From Stieleria marina (GTDB taxonomy: Bacteria > Planctomycetota > Planctomycetia > Pirellulales > Pirellulaceae), in assembly GCA_007741555.1 (NCBI GenBank), contig CP036526.1:6200001-6264000 (forward strand): a DNA stretch of 64,000 nt. Reading direction: 5' to 3'. The translations under genes were made by a program, and so were the position numbers. Positions 17,918 through 26,213 of the stretch are shown piece by piece (within the stretch, counting starts at the first letter, position 1; the number at the start of each line of letters is the position of its first letter). Below the pieces are notes generated by a model that worked only from the letters and a program-made list of their open reading frames with translations, had not been told where the DNA came from and searched no databases.

Positions 17918-20023
17918 ATGAATCGCTGGGAAAGAATCGAGGGAACACCATTCCCGTTTGGCGCAACTTGGCTTGCGACCGAACAAGCATTCAACTTTTC
18001 AATTTACTCCAAGCACGGGGAATCGATTCGTTTATTGCTTTATTCGCAGAGTGATTTAGTACACCCCTGCTTTGAATACGAATTTGACTACCTGAAAAAC
18101 AAATCGGGACCGACGTGGCATTGCCGCGTTCCAATATCGCAAGCTCCAGACGCGTACTACTACGCCTACCACGTCGATGGGCCGGCTCCCGAACCTGGTT
18201 TCAACTGGCACAATTTCGATGCCGCAAAGATCTTGCTTGATCCTTATGCAAAGAATGTGTTCTTCCCCGAAGACTTCAGCCACGACGCGGCTTGCCAACC
18301 GGGCTCCAATGCCGGCAAGGCACCCCTGGGCGTCTTACCGAGCAAGCTGCACTTCTCAGGAAAACCACATGACAAACCGCTTCGCCATGGCAGCGACCTT
18401 GTGATCTACGAAATGCATGTGCGCGGATTCACACGCCACCCCAGTTCAGCCATCGCCGAAGCAAAACACGGGACATTCCTGGGAATCGTCGAAAAGATTC
18501 CGTACCTCGTCGACTTGGGTGTGACCGCCGTTGAACTGATGCCCGTCTTTCAGTTTGATCCCCAGGATGACAATTACTGGGGCTACATGCCGCTGAATTT
18601 CTTTGCTCCGCACCATGGCTACTCAACGGATCCCAATGCCTCCCATCAGCAAGACGAGTTCCGCAAGATGGTGAAGGCTCTTCATCAAGCTGGCATCGAA
18701 ATTATTCTTGATGTCGTGTTCAACCACACCTGCGAAGGAGACCATCACGGGCCAACGTATAGTTTTAAAGGAATCGACAGCAGCACATTTTACATGACGT
18801 CGGGAAATCCAGACGCACCCTTTGCAAACTACAGCGGTACCGGAAACACCCTGCACACCGCCAATCGCGCTGTCCGCCGAAGCATCATCGATAGCCTGCG
18901 ATACTGGGACACTGAAATGTGCGTCGATGGATTCCGATTCGACCTGGCGTCCATTTTCACTCGCAGCACCGACGGTTCGATTGATCTGGACGACCCTCCT
19001 GTCATCAGCCAAATCGGTACCGATGTAGAACTAACCGACTGTCGATTGATTGCAGAACCTTGGGACGCAGGAGGAGCGTTTCAGCTGGGACAAAAGTTCC
19101 CAGGCCAAAGATGGATGCAGTGGAATGCTCGCTACCGGGACACGCTCCAGCAGTTCGTGCGCGGCGACCGGGGACTGATCGGCGATCTGATGCAACGTCT
19201 CTATGGGAGCGACGATCTTTTCCCCGACGACCGGATGCATGCGTATCAACCGCCATTGAGTGTCAACTACGTCACCTCGCACGACGGTTGGACATTGTAC
19301 GACCTCGTCTCCTACACCGAGAAACGAAATTGGGCCAATGGTCATGACAACCAAGATGGCGCCGACGAGTATTCGTCAAACTGCGGCTGGGAAGGAGACG
19401 AAGGGGCGCCGGAAACGGTGGTGCAACTTCGCAAACAGCAGGTCAAAAACTTCGCGTGTTTGCTCATGCTCTCCAACGGAACTCCCATGTTCCGAATGGG
19501 AGATGAGTTCATGCAGACTCAGCAGGGCAACAACAATCCTTACAACCAAGACAACGAAACAAGCTGGCTGGACTGGGACCTGCTGCACACAAACGCAGAT
19601 GTCTTTCGCTTCTTTCAACGAATGATCGCGTTTCGCAAACAGCATCCTTCGATCAGCCGGTCCCGGTTCTGGCGTGACGACGTAAAATGGTACGGCGCGG
19701 AGCATGCAGTGGACCTGTCGGCGCCGTCTCAGCAACTGGCCTTCTGCTTGCACGGAGGCTCCCAAAACGACGACGACATCTACGTCATTATCAATGCGGC
19801 GGACACGCCAGTTGAATTTGGCATTCACGAAGGGCAAGCCGGTGATTGGACGCGTGTAGTGGACACAGGACGCCAAAGCCCCGATGATTTCTGGGACGCG
19901 TCCGACGACCGCGTAAACATCGTGACTTACCCTGCAAGTGCGCGGTCAGTAGTCGTCTTATTGCGTTCGGGCTTATTGCGTTCGGGCAAGCACACCAACG
20001 AAATCGCGAATGACTCTGACTAA
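17918..20023 (+). CDS. glgX: glycogen debranching enzyme (GlgX/isoamylase type)
   Basis: A 701-residue GH13 protein. An N-terminal CBM48-like beta domain (about 1-130) is followed by the TIM barrel with DVVFNHT, DGFRFDLAS (nucleophile Asp), LIAEPWDAGG (acid/base Glu) and TSHDGWTLYDL. It hydrolyses alpha-1,6 branches of phosphorylase-limited glycogen, and so complements the phosphorylase encoded at 60036-62585. ATG 17918 is chosen because MNRWERIEGTPFPFGAT is the usual N-terminus; an upstream TTG at 17885 is in frame. The 3' end carries an exact 15-bp in-frame tandem duplication (LLRSG twice) and overlaps malQ by 14 bp. Confidence 0.9.
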   Translation: MNRWERIEGTPFPFGATWLATEQAFNFSIYSKHGESIRLLLYSQSDLVHPCFEYEFDYLKNKSGPTWHCRVPISQAPDAYYYAYHVDGPAPEPGFNWHNFDAAKILLDPYAKNVFFPEDFSHDAACQPGSNAGKAPLGVLPSKLHFSGKPHDKPLRHGSDLVIYEMHVRGFTRHPSSAIAEAKHGTFLGIVEKIPYLVDLGVTAVELMPVFQFDPQDDNYWGYMPLNFFAPHHGYSTDPNASHQQDEFRKMVKALHQAGIEIILDVVFNHTCEGDHHGPTYSFKGIDSSTFYMTSGNPDAPFANYSGTGNTLHTANRAVRRSIIDSLRYWDTEMCVDGFRFDLASIFTRSTDGSIDLDDPPVISQIGTDVELTDCRLIAEPWDAGGAFQLGQKFPGQRWMQWNARYRDTLQQFVRGDRGLIGDLMQRLYGSDDLFPDDRMHAYQPPLSVNYVTSHDGWTLYDLVSYTEKRNWANGHDNQDGADEYSSNCGWEGDEGAPETVVQLRKQQVKNFACLLMLSNGTPMFRMGDEFMQTQQGNNNPYNQDNETSWLDWDLLHTNADVFRFFQRMIAFRKQHPSISRSRFWRDDVKWYGAEHAVDLSAPSQQLAFCLHGGSQNDDDIYVIINAADTPVEFGIHEGQAGDWTRVVDTGRQSPDDFWDASDDRVNIVTYPASARSVVVLLRSGLLRSGKHTNEIANDSD
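19957..19986 (+). repeat. 2 x 15-bp exact tandem repeat at end of glgX
   Basis: CTTATTGCGTTCGGG occurs at 19957-19971 and again at 19972-19986, in frame, adding five residues near the C-terminus. Confidence 0.95.
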
Positions 20024-21569
20024 CTCCAATGAACGTGCTGCGGGTGTACTCCTGCACGTGACGTCGCTGCCTTCGGAATTTGGCATCGGCGATATGGGGC
20101 CAGGAGCATGGGCGTGGATCGATCGTTTGTCAGAGGCAGGGCAAAGCTGGTGGCAGCTTTTGCCGCTGGGTCCCATCGGCCCTGGGAACTCTCCCTACAG
20201 CCCCTTTTCAACGTTCGCTGGCAACGTCTTGCTGCTTAGCCCGGAGCGTCTAGCCGAAGAAGGGCTGCTGTCGCGTGCCGATTGCGTTTGCCCCGATTTT
20301 CCGAAAAACGATGTCGATTTCGACGCCGTTTCGCTCTTCAAGCTTCGACTTCTTGACACGGCCTGGCAGAACTTCAGCAACGACACTGACGCAACTTTAC
20401 GGACTGCGTTTGAGACATTTTGCCAAACACAGAGTTCATGGCTGGACGATTATGCGTTGCTCTTTGCGCTGCAGCAACGTTATCGATTCGTCTCCTACCT
20501 TGAACTCCCCGACGAGCTCTTGAACCGCGATCCGGCTGCCATGGCTCGATCAAAACTAGAATTGGCCGATTCGATTGACCGCTGCCGATTCGGACAGTTC
20601 TTGTTTTTCCGCCAATGGAATGCGCTGCGGCAGTACGCAGGCCAAAAGGGTGTTCGCTTGATTGGGGACCTTCCGTTTTTTGTCTCAGCCAATTCGGCGG
20701 ACGTCTGGTCTCACCCCGAAATTTTTCTGCTAGACAAGCAACACAAGCCTACGTTCGTGGCCGGAGTGCCGCCAGATTATTTCAGCGACACCGGCCAACT
20801 CTGGGGCAACCCAGTCTACAACTGGCAGGCACTTCAAAAACAGGGATATCGCTGGTGGATCCAACGCATTGAAGCACTGCTGTCGCTGGTTGATGTGATC
20901 CGCCTGGATCACTTTCGCGCGTTCGCGGCGGCCTGGCACGTTCCGACGGACGCCACCACTGCCGAATCAGGAGAATGGCTGCCTGGCCCAGCCGCCGACT
21001 TCTTTGAACACATGCGCAGCACGTTGGGCAGACTGCCATTTGTTGCCGAAGACCTGGGGCTGATCACCGACGATGTCCACGAACTTCGCGATCAGTTTCA
21101 GCTGCCTGGCACGCGTGTTCTACAGTTCGCTTTTGATGGCGATCCTGCCAACCCATTTCTCACTGACAATTATCCCAGCAACACCGTCGCGTACACCGGC
21201 ACGCACGACAATGACACAACACGCGGATGGTACGAAAGCCTTGACGCAGAACAGCTTCAGATCGTTCAGAAAACACTGAAAGACCGCAAATTAGCGTCCA
21301 ACACGATCGCTCCGGAATTCATCCGTTTGGTTTGGTCGTCGCAGTCCACATTGGCGATCGCTCCGCTACAGGACATTCTCAATCTCGGGACCGAATCGAA
21401 AATGAACGTTCCCGGAACCACCGATGGCAACTGGCAATGGCGCTGCACTTCACAGATGCTCGACCAAGCCGACTGGCAATCGCTTCGTGATTTGACGGAT
21501 CGCACCGGTCGCCTGCCGTCAGCCCATGGCGATGGCGATGGCGACAATAGCCCTTTGGAAGTCCGTTGA
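20010..21569 (+). CDS. malQ: 4-alpha-glucanotransferase (amylomaltase)
   Basis: A 519-residue GH77 disproportionating enzyme that transfers maltodextrin segments and releases glucose. Typical segments are GVLLHVTSLPS at the N-terminus, SPYSPFSTFAGN, the barrel motif VIRLDHFRAFAAAWHVP with the catalytic Asp, VAEDLGLITDDV with the catalytic Glu, and YTGTHDNDTTRGWY. It overlaps glgX by 14 bp and works with it and glycogen phosphorylase to mobilise glycogen. The very C-terminus has a GDGDGD stretch made by a threefold 6-bp repeat (about 21527-21544), the third small tandem repeat at a gene end in this part of the window. Confidence 0.92.
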   Translation: MTLTNSNERAAGVLLHVTSLPSEFGIGDMGPGAWAWIDRLSEAGQSWWQLLPLGPIGPGNSPYSPFSTFAGNVLLLSPERLAEEGLLSRADCVCPDFPKNDVDFDAVSLFKLRLLDTAWQNFSNDTDATLRTAFETFCQTQSSWLDDYALLFALQQRYRFVSYLELPDELLNRDPAAMARSKLELADSIDRCRFGQFLFFRQWNALRQYAGQKGVRLIGDLPFFVSANSADVWSHPEIFLLDKQHKPTFVAGVPPDYFSDTGQLWGNPVYNWQALQKQGYRWWIQRIEALLSLVDVIRLDHFRAFAAAWHVPTDATTAESGEWLPGPAADFFEHMRSTLGRLPFVAEDLGLITDDVHELRDQFQLPGTRVLQFAFDGDPANPFLTDNYPSNTVAYTGTHDNDTTRGWYESLDAEQLQIVQKTLKDRKLASNTIAPEFIRLVWSSQSTLAIAPLQDILNLGTESKMNVPGTTDGNWQWRCTSQMLDQADWQSLRDLTDRTGRLPSAHGDGDGDNSPLEVR

Positions 21570-21600
21570 TACTCTGGATCGACTAACACGGTGGCGAATC

Positions 21601-21623
21601 TGTCACACGGGTCGCGCGTGACA
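21601..21623. promoter_or_regulatory. palindrome, possible enhancer site
   Basis: TGTCAC - 11 nt - GTGACA, with further pairing inside (CG/CG), about 190 bp upstream of the -24/-12 element. A related string (GTCACAGCGGGTGCGCGC) stands about 215 bp upstream of the His-rich gene promoter at 14280-14297. Confidence 0.35.
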
Positions 21624-21809
21624 CTCATCCATCAATAGCTGGGCCCAGCTTTGTTGCGGGACACTGTCTGCTTGTTATCCAAGGCATCATGGATGCATTG
21701 CGCCCAATTTGGACTCCAGCGGGACGGCACGTGTAAGACCGCGGGAAGCGAATCCGCGACACCCACCAAGTGATGATCTGAGATTTGGATTCCTGCGTGA
21801 TGGGTTCGC

Positions 21810-21825
21810 TGGCACGGTAAGTGCA
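21810..21825 (+). promoter_or_regulatory. sigma-54 (-24/-12) promoter of DsrE-like gene
   Basis: CTGGCACGGTAAGTGCA: intact TGGCACG (GG 21811-21812), 10 nt, GTGCA (GC 21823-21824), one mismatch at the first T of TTGC. Leader about 42 nt. Confidence 0.75.
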
Positions 21826-21877
21826 TTGCAGAATCGTTACTTGATACGATTCCTCCATTCTCCAATGGGACCACAAG

Positions 21878-22330
21878 ATGAGACAATGCATTTCGATCGT
21901 CGCTACTTTTGCCTTGCTGCTCGCTGCGTTACCGGCCCAAGCTGAAGATCACAAGCAAGCCCCAAAGGCACAGCAGGTTGTCGTCCACCTTTCTCATTTT
22001 ACTGACGACCTTCATCGCTGTTTTATGGCGTTGAAAGTCGCTGGTTTAATGCAGACACATGGCGCAGAGGTTTCAATTTTCCTTGATCTTGAAGGCGTGC
22101 GTTTGGCACAGCGGCGCCAAGAACTAGCTTTTACCTGGGGAGCCGATTCCCCGACTCTAGCTGAGTACTACGACAAGTTCACAGCGGCCGGTGGCAAAGT
22201 GGTGGTGTGCCCACACTGTGCCAAATCCGCTCACGTCAGCCAAGGTGGACTGAGACGCAATGCGGAAATTGCCACGATGCCGGCGTTGGGAAAACTGCTC
22301 GTCGACGCCGACAAAGTAATGGACTATTAA
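21878..22330 (+). CDS. exported DsrE-family protein
   Basis: A 150-residue protein with a signal peptide (about 1-22, ending in AQA) and a DsrE-like fold: VVVHLSHFTDDLHRCFMALKVAGLMQTHGAEVSIFLDLEGVR. DsrE proteins bind or transfer sulfane sulfur through a cysteine; CPHC near residue 110 is the likely active pair. Because it is exported, it probably acts outside the cytoplasm. It has its own sigma-54-type promoter and stands just before the ArsR-controlled sulfur genes, tying the sulfur cluster to the stress regulon. Confidence 0.82.
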   Translation: MRQCISIVATFALLLAALPAQAEDHKQAPKAQQVVVHLSHFTDDLHRCFMALKVAGLMQTHGAEVSIFLDLEGVRLAQRRQELAFTWGADSPTLAEYYDKFTAAGGKVVVCPHCAKSAHVSQGGLRRNAEIATMPALGKLLVDADKVMDY

Positions 22331-22360
22331 ACGGGACCAGAAAAACCGGAGTTTCATTCA

Positions 22361-22390
22361 TTGACATATCGCGAGGTGACGATATATATA
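22361..22390 (+). promoter_or_regulatory. sigma-70 promoter with embedded operator of the ArsR gene
   Basis: TTGACA (22361-22366) and an AT-rich TATATA (about 22383-22390) are 16-18 bp apart. Between and over them lies the inverted repeat ATATCG - 8 nt - CGATAT (22366-22371 / 22380-22385). An operator in the promoter spacer fits autorepression by the downstream ArsR protein. Confidence 0.6.
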
Positions 22391-22430
22391 AGCAGGGACT
22401 CAAACCACGCGAGGAGTAGAGGAGTAATTG

Positions 22431-22781
22431 ATGGCAATCAAACCAAAGTCGAAAAAGCTGATTAAGCCGGTGGGCTCAGTCCAGGATTTTGCTCAAGCGG
22501 CCGAATGCCTCAAGACATTGGCACATCCGGTCCGTTTGCGAATCGTTCAGTTACTGCTCCACGGTCGATACACGGTGGGCGAATTGGCCGAAGACTGCGA
22601 AATCCCGGACAATGTGGCGTCCGAAAACCTGCGATTACTGCAACGATGTGGCTTTTTGATAAGCGAACGAGAGGGCCGGCGTGTGTACTACCAAGTCGCT
22701 GAGCCGCATCTCAGCAAACTAATGGATTGCATCGAGGGCCGGTTCCTTCCCAGTGGCACACGGCCCAAAAAACAAACGTGA
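22431..22781 (+). CDS. ArsR-family winged-helix regulator of sulfur genes
   Basis: A 116-residue ArsR/SmtB-type repressor: LAHPVRLRIVQLL, then the helix-turn-helix TVGELAEDCEIPDNVASENLRLL, and the wing EREGRRVYYQV. Four cysteines (26, 56, 73, 100) could sense persulfide or metal, but their positions do not match the Cys pair of BigR/SqrR that I remember. ATG 22431 is preceded by GGAG at good distance (22421-22424). The palindrome in its own promoter suggests autoregulation. It starts a cluster of rhodanese, TauE and persulfide dioxygenase genes, the same content as cst operons that other bacteria control with CsoR-like CstR. Confidence 0.85.
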   Translation: MAIKPKSKKLIKPVGSVQDFAQAAECLKTLAHPVRLRIVQLLLHGRYTVGELAEDCEIPDNVASENLRLLQRCGFLISEREGRRVYYQVAEPHLSKLMDCIEGRFLPSGTRPKKQT

Positions 22782-22813
22782 CGCAGCGTTCCCTTTTTTT
22801 AACCTCACCTATC

Positions 22814-22826
22814 GTCACATTGTGAC
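22814..22826. promoter_or_regulatory. palindrome before rhodanese gene, possible second operator
   Basis: GTCAC - ATT - GTGAC, perfect 5-bp arms, 32 bp before the rhodanese-DUF2892 start. Its right half GTGACATA resembles GTGACGATA in the ArsR promoter, so it may be a second ArsR site. Confidence 0.4.
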
Positions 22827-22857
22827 ATAACGACACATAAAGACATGAGATCAAGCC

Positions 22858-23430
22858 ATGACAGAGCTCAGCACAGTATCAGTTCACCAGCTCGCAGAGT
22901 TGCATTCGCAGGACGCCGTCGACGTGATCGATGTGCGATCCCCAGCGGAGTTTCGCGGCGTGCATGCGGCGATCGCCCGCAATGTGCCACTGGATTCCCT
23001 GGACCCTCACACCGTCATGGCCCAGCGAAATGGGACCGCAGGCGAATCGCTCTATGTGATCTGTCTTAGCGGAGGTCGATCAACCAAGGCTTGCCAGAAA
23101 TTCGCAGAAGCCGGTTTCTCCAATGTCATCAATGTCGAAGGAGGAACCAATGCTTGGGACAAAGCCGGTTTACCGGTCAATCGCGGAACACAAACGGTTT
23201 CATTGGAACGGCAAGTGCGTATCACAGTCGGTGCCATTGTGATGGTGACTGGTTTGCTGGCCTTCGTCGCTTCGCCCCCGCTCTCATCGATCGCCGCTGG
23301 AGTGGCCGCCGCCTGCGGAGCGGGGCTGGCATTGGCAGGAATCACAAATTCGTGCGTGATGGGAATGCTACTTGCAAAGATGCCCTGGAACCGAGCCAAA
23401 GGCGAAGAAAGTTGTTGTTCAGTTAAGTAA
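22858..23430 (+). CDS. rhodanese domain fused to DUF2892-like membrane domain
   Basis: A 190-residue protein. An N-terminal rhodanese domain (about 8-108) has DVIDVRSPAEF and the active loop CLSGGRS with a catalytic cysteine near residue 63. After a linker come two transmembrane helices (about 120-170) of the YgaP-like DUF2892 type, and a Cys-containing tail ESCCSVK. It would bind sulfane sulfur at the cytoplasmic membrane face, like E. coli YgaP. It follows ArsR with a possible operator in between and precedes the exporter and dioxygenase genes, so it is part of a persulfide-handling unit. Confidence 0.85.
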   Translation: MTELSTVSVHQLAELHSQDAVDVIDVRSPAEFRGVHAAIARNVPLDSLDPHTVMAQRNGTAGESLYVICLSGGRSTKACQKFAEAGFSNVINVEGGTNAWDKAGLPVNRGTQTVSLERQVRITVGAIVMVTGLLAFVASPPLSSIAAGVAAACGAGLALAGITNSCVMGMLLAKMPWNRAKGEESCCSVK

Positions 23431-23476
23431 CCAGCTGAAATCCAAATGACTTGAACTGTTACGGGACAAAACAAAC

Positions 23477-23623
23477 ATGCGCGTCAAACACAACTGCCGG
23501 CCATGCGTGTCGCACTTGATTGCAGATGACCTACAAAACGAACCCCACTTTCCTTACGCAGACCTCAACGCCGTCCCATTCCTGATCGGTGGTGTGGGTC
23601 AACCGATGGTCGGAGCCACCTGA
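23477..23623 (+). CDS. possible 48-residue protein before TauE gene
   Basis: ATG 23477 opens a 48-codon frame whose TGA at 23621 is one base before the TauE ATG at 23625, a spacing typical of coupled genes. It begins MRVKHNCRPC (a CxxC pair) and ends GGVGQPMVGAT. No family recognised. It may instead be a leader peptide or chance frame. Confidence 0.3.
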   Translation: MRVKHNCRPCVSHLIADDLQNEPHFPYADLNAVPFLIGGVGQPMVGAT

Positions 23624-23624
23624 G

Positions 23625-24485
23625 ATGACAACCATATTGATCGGAGCGCTCATCATCGGCTTGACGCTAGGAATGCTAGGCAGCGGTGGTTCAGCGATCA
23701 CGGTTCCTGTCCTGGTCTATCTAGTGGGTCATGGCACCAAGGAATCGATCGCAGAATCGATGGCGATCGTTGGATTGATTTCGATTGCCGCTGCGGTGCC
23801 CTACGCCAAGGCGAGGCAGATCGACTGGCGCAGCGTTTGGTTCTTTGGCATTCCGGGAATGTTTGGCACTTTCTTCGGCGCTTGGATCGGCGGGCTGTCG
23901 ACCGATGCGGCCCAGTTGGTCGTATTCGGAATCGTCCTACTGGTTGCCGCGTATTCCATGCTTCGCAGGCGAAAAGGCAGCACGGCATCCAACGAAGACT
24001 TGCAGATCGAATCGGAGCGACCTCCCGTTTGGAAAGTTGGAGCCGAAGGATCTGTCGTAGGAATCGTCACGGGGTTCGTCGGTGTCGGCGGCGGATTCTT
24101 AATCGTTCCGGCCTTGGTACTGCTTGGCAACTTGCCCATGCGTCTGGCGATCGGAACAAGCTTGGTCATCATCGCGGCAAAGTCGGCGATCGGTTTCGCC
24201 AAGTACGAACACTACCTGCTGGCCCACGATTCGACGGTCAACTCACAAACGATTCTGGTGTTTGTTTTGATCGGTGTCGTAGGCAGCCTGGTGGGCCGTG
24301 CCATCAATACACATATGAATCAACGCAAGTTGAAACTGGTGTTTGCAGTGTTTCTGATCTTGCTGGGCGGATTTGTGATCATTCGCGAAGGCAGCAAAGT
24401 TTTTTTGTCAGACAATGATGTCGCCGTTCACACCAGCACGCCCCCTTTTACAAACCAGTACGCAATCAATCGCCTTTCAAATTAG
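23625..24485 (+). CDS. TauE/SafE-family sulfite/sulfonate exporter
   Basis: A 286-residue membrane protein with about 8 transmembrane segments in two similar halves, each starting with a glycine-rich motif: GLTLGMLGSGGSAITVPVL (about 9-27) and GIVTGFVGVGGGFLIVPALV (about 145-164). This internal repeat defines TauE/SafE. In cst-type sulfur clusters such proteins are thought to export sulfite made by persulfide dioxygenase, which is encoded 10 bp downstream. ATG 23625 was chosen over the longer frame because it begins directly with the first helix. Confidence 0.88.
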   Translation: MTTILIGALIIGLTLGMLGSGGSAITVPVLVYLVGHGTKESIAESMAIVGLISIAAAVPYAKARQIDWRSVWFFGIPGMFGTFFGAWIGGLSTDAAQLVVFGIVLLVAAYSMLRRRKGSTASNEDLQIESERPPVWKVGAEGSVVGIVTGFVGVGGGFLIVPALVLLGNLPMRLAIGTSLVIIAAKSAIGFAKYEHYLLAHDSTVNSQTILVFVLIGVVGSLVGRAINTHMNQRKLKLVFAVFLILLGGFVIIREGSKVFLSDNDVAVHTSTPPFTNQYAINRLSN

Positions 24486-24495
24486 GAATCGAATC

Positions 24496-25932
24496 ATGTT
24501 ACTTAAATATTTTTACGACGAAAAACTTGCCCATGCTTCGTACATGGTTGGATGCCAGCGAGCCAAAGTTGCCATCGTGGTTGATCCAGGTCGCGACATT
24601 GATCAGTACATCGCGATGGCCGACAAAGAAGAACTGGAATTAATCGCAGTAGCAGAAACCCACATTCACGCGGATTACGTTTCCGGTGCACGTGAGTTGG
24701 CCGATCGCGTGGGTGCCAAACTGTATGTGTCCGATGAAGGACCAGCCGAGTGGAAATACTTGTACCTGGACGACTACGACCACGAACTGATGCATGATGG
24801 CGATCAGTTTACGATTGGGAAAATCGTTCTTGATGTCATGCACACGCCAGGGCATACCCCCGAGAGTATTTCTTTTGTGCTGACCGACCAGGGTGGTGGC
24901 GCTGACAAACCGATGGGCATCTTCACGGGCGATTTCGTTTTCGTAGGATCGATTGGACGCCCTGATCTGCTGGAACAAGCTGCCGGAATCGCGAATACCG
25001 CCGAACCAGGGGCCCGTGATTTATTCCATTCCGCTGAACGTTTTAAAACGCTCCCTGACTACCTGCAAGTCTGGCCGGCTCACGGTGCCGGCAGTGCGTG
25101 CGGCAAAGGACTCGGTGCGATTCCGTCGTCGACGGTTGGCTACGAGAAGCAGTTCAACCCGGCTTTGCAGTTCACCGACGAAGACGATTTCGTTGGCTAC
25201 ATTCTGGCCGACCAACCAGAAGCACCGAAGTACTTTGCGGTCATGAAGCGAGTCAACAAGGAAGGCCCCGTTGTTTTGGGAGCTGACCACCATCATCAGA
25301 TGCTGGAATTGCCAAAGCTGCAGCAGGCGATTGACTCAGGCACCGTCGTCGATTTGTCGGCATCCCAGGACTATGCGAAAGGCCATGTCCCCAACACGAT
25401 CAACATCCCATCGGAAAACTTAGCGGCATGGGCAGGATGGCTGGTCGACTATGACCGTCCCTGTTTTCTGATCTGTGAGCCCAGCGAGCTTGAAGAAGCC
25501 GCGCGTGTTTTGCACAAGATCGGTGTCGAAGACATTGCTGGTGGATTCTCCCCTTCGGAGATCGCGTCGGCTGGCTTAAACACTCAGACATATGCTTCAG
25601 GTACACCGGCGGAGCTGTCAAAATCAATTCAATCAGGTGATGTCGTTCTGATTGATGTGCGTTCGGACGCAGAGTGGAATGAGAAACACATCGAGCAGGC
25701 CGAGCATCACTTCCTGGGACGACTCCCCGAGACGCTCAACCGTATTCCAAGTGACAAACAGGTCGTGGTGCAGTGTCGGACGGGCGGACGATCGGCAGTC
25801 GCAGCCAGCGTTTTGCAGGCGGCTGGAATCACCGATGTCGTCAATTTAACCGGTGGCTATTTGGCTTGGGCCACCGCCAAGCTACCAATCACAAAAACTG
25901 GCAAGCAGGAAGCCGCCGTCACTTCGTCGTAG
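24496..25932 (+). CDS. persulfide dioxygenase-rhodanese fusion (CstB-like)
   Basis: A 478-residue cytoplasmic enzyme. The N-terminal metallo-beta-lactamase fold (about 1-245) has the ETHE1/persulfide dioxygenase pattern: THIHADYVSG (H56, H58, D60), HTPGHTP (H116, H120), GDFVFVGSIGRPDLL (D146) and PAHG (H196). Two rhodanese domains follow: the first (about 265-350) lacks a proper active loop (C327-EPSEL), the second (about 360-470) has an intact loop CRTGGRS with C427. The order dioxygenase, dead rhodanese, live rhodanese is that of staphylococcal CstB, which turns persulfide into sulfite/thiosulfate. It follows the TauE gene closely. MLLKYFYDEKLAHASY is the family N-terminus, so ATG 24496 is used. 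Confidence 0.88.
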   Translation: MLLKYFYDEKLAHASYMVGCQRAKVAIVVDPGRDIDQYIAMADKEELELIAVAETHIHADYVSGARELADRVGAKLYVSDEGPAEWKYLYLDDYDHELMHDGDQFTIGKIVLDVMHTPGHTPESISFVLTDQGGGADKPMGIFTGDFVFVGSIGRPDLLEQAAGIANTAEPGARDLFHSAERFKTLPDYLQVWPAHGAGSACGKGLGAIPSSTVGYEKQFNPALQFTDEDDFVGYILADQPEAPKYFAVMKRVNKEGPVVLGADHHHQMLELPKLQQAIDSGTVVDLSASQDYAKGHVPNTINIPSENLAAWAGWLVDYDRPCFLICEPSELEEAARVLHKIGVEDIAGGFSPSEIASAGLNTQTYASGTPAELSKSIQSGDVVLIDVRSDAEWNEKHIEQAEHHFLGRLPETLNRIPSDKQVVVQCRTGGRSAVAASVLQAAGITDVVNLTGGYLAWATAKLPITKTGKQEAAVTSS

Positions 25933-26029
25933 TTTGATCAAGTGAATTGACAAAAACAATCGGCGGACAAGTTCGTACTGGCACGACATGCGAAGCAATG
26001 TGTGTGTCGCAAACATGAAAGGTGATTCG

Positions 26030-26119
26030 ATGAAAGAAGTCCTCTTGATGCTCGGTCTGATCGGAGCATGGTTCACTTTGAATCTGTGGGTACTGCCCAA
26101 GTTCGGATTCAAAACGTGA
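26030..26119 (+). CDS. 29-residue single-helix membrane peptide
   Basis: ATG 26030 to TGA 26119. The peptide starts MKEVLLMLGLIGAWF and ends LPKFGFKT: one hydrophobic helix with a charged C-terminus. GGTGA at 26021-26025 can serve as ribosome site. Similar tiny helical peptides seem to accompany sulfur-transport genes elsewhere, but I cannot verify this. It sits between the CstB-like gene and the DsrE fusion. Confidence 0.5.
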   Translation: MKEVLLMLGLIGAWFTLNLWVLPKFGFKT

Positions 26120-26213
26120 ATGAGTGATTCCTGTGCGGTGGATCCGCACGTTGAACGCGAGACGCAGACAAAACGACTTGAAACTGAATCAAAAACTCAA
26201 TCGGAGCCATCAG

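Larger units (their letters stand above)
21570..21877. other. intergenic region upstream of DsrE-like gene
   Basis: 308 bp; contains the palindromic site at 21601-21623 and the sigma-54-like promoter at 21810-21825. No gene seen. Confidence 0.55.

Noticed and set aside
24496-25932. Glyoxalase II as the function of the metallo-beta-lactamase gene
   Set aside because: The two C-terminal rhodanese domains, the GRPDL segment and the sulfur-gene neighbours fit persulfide dioxygenase/CstB better.
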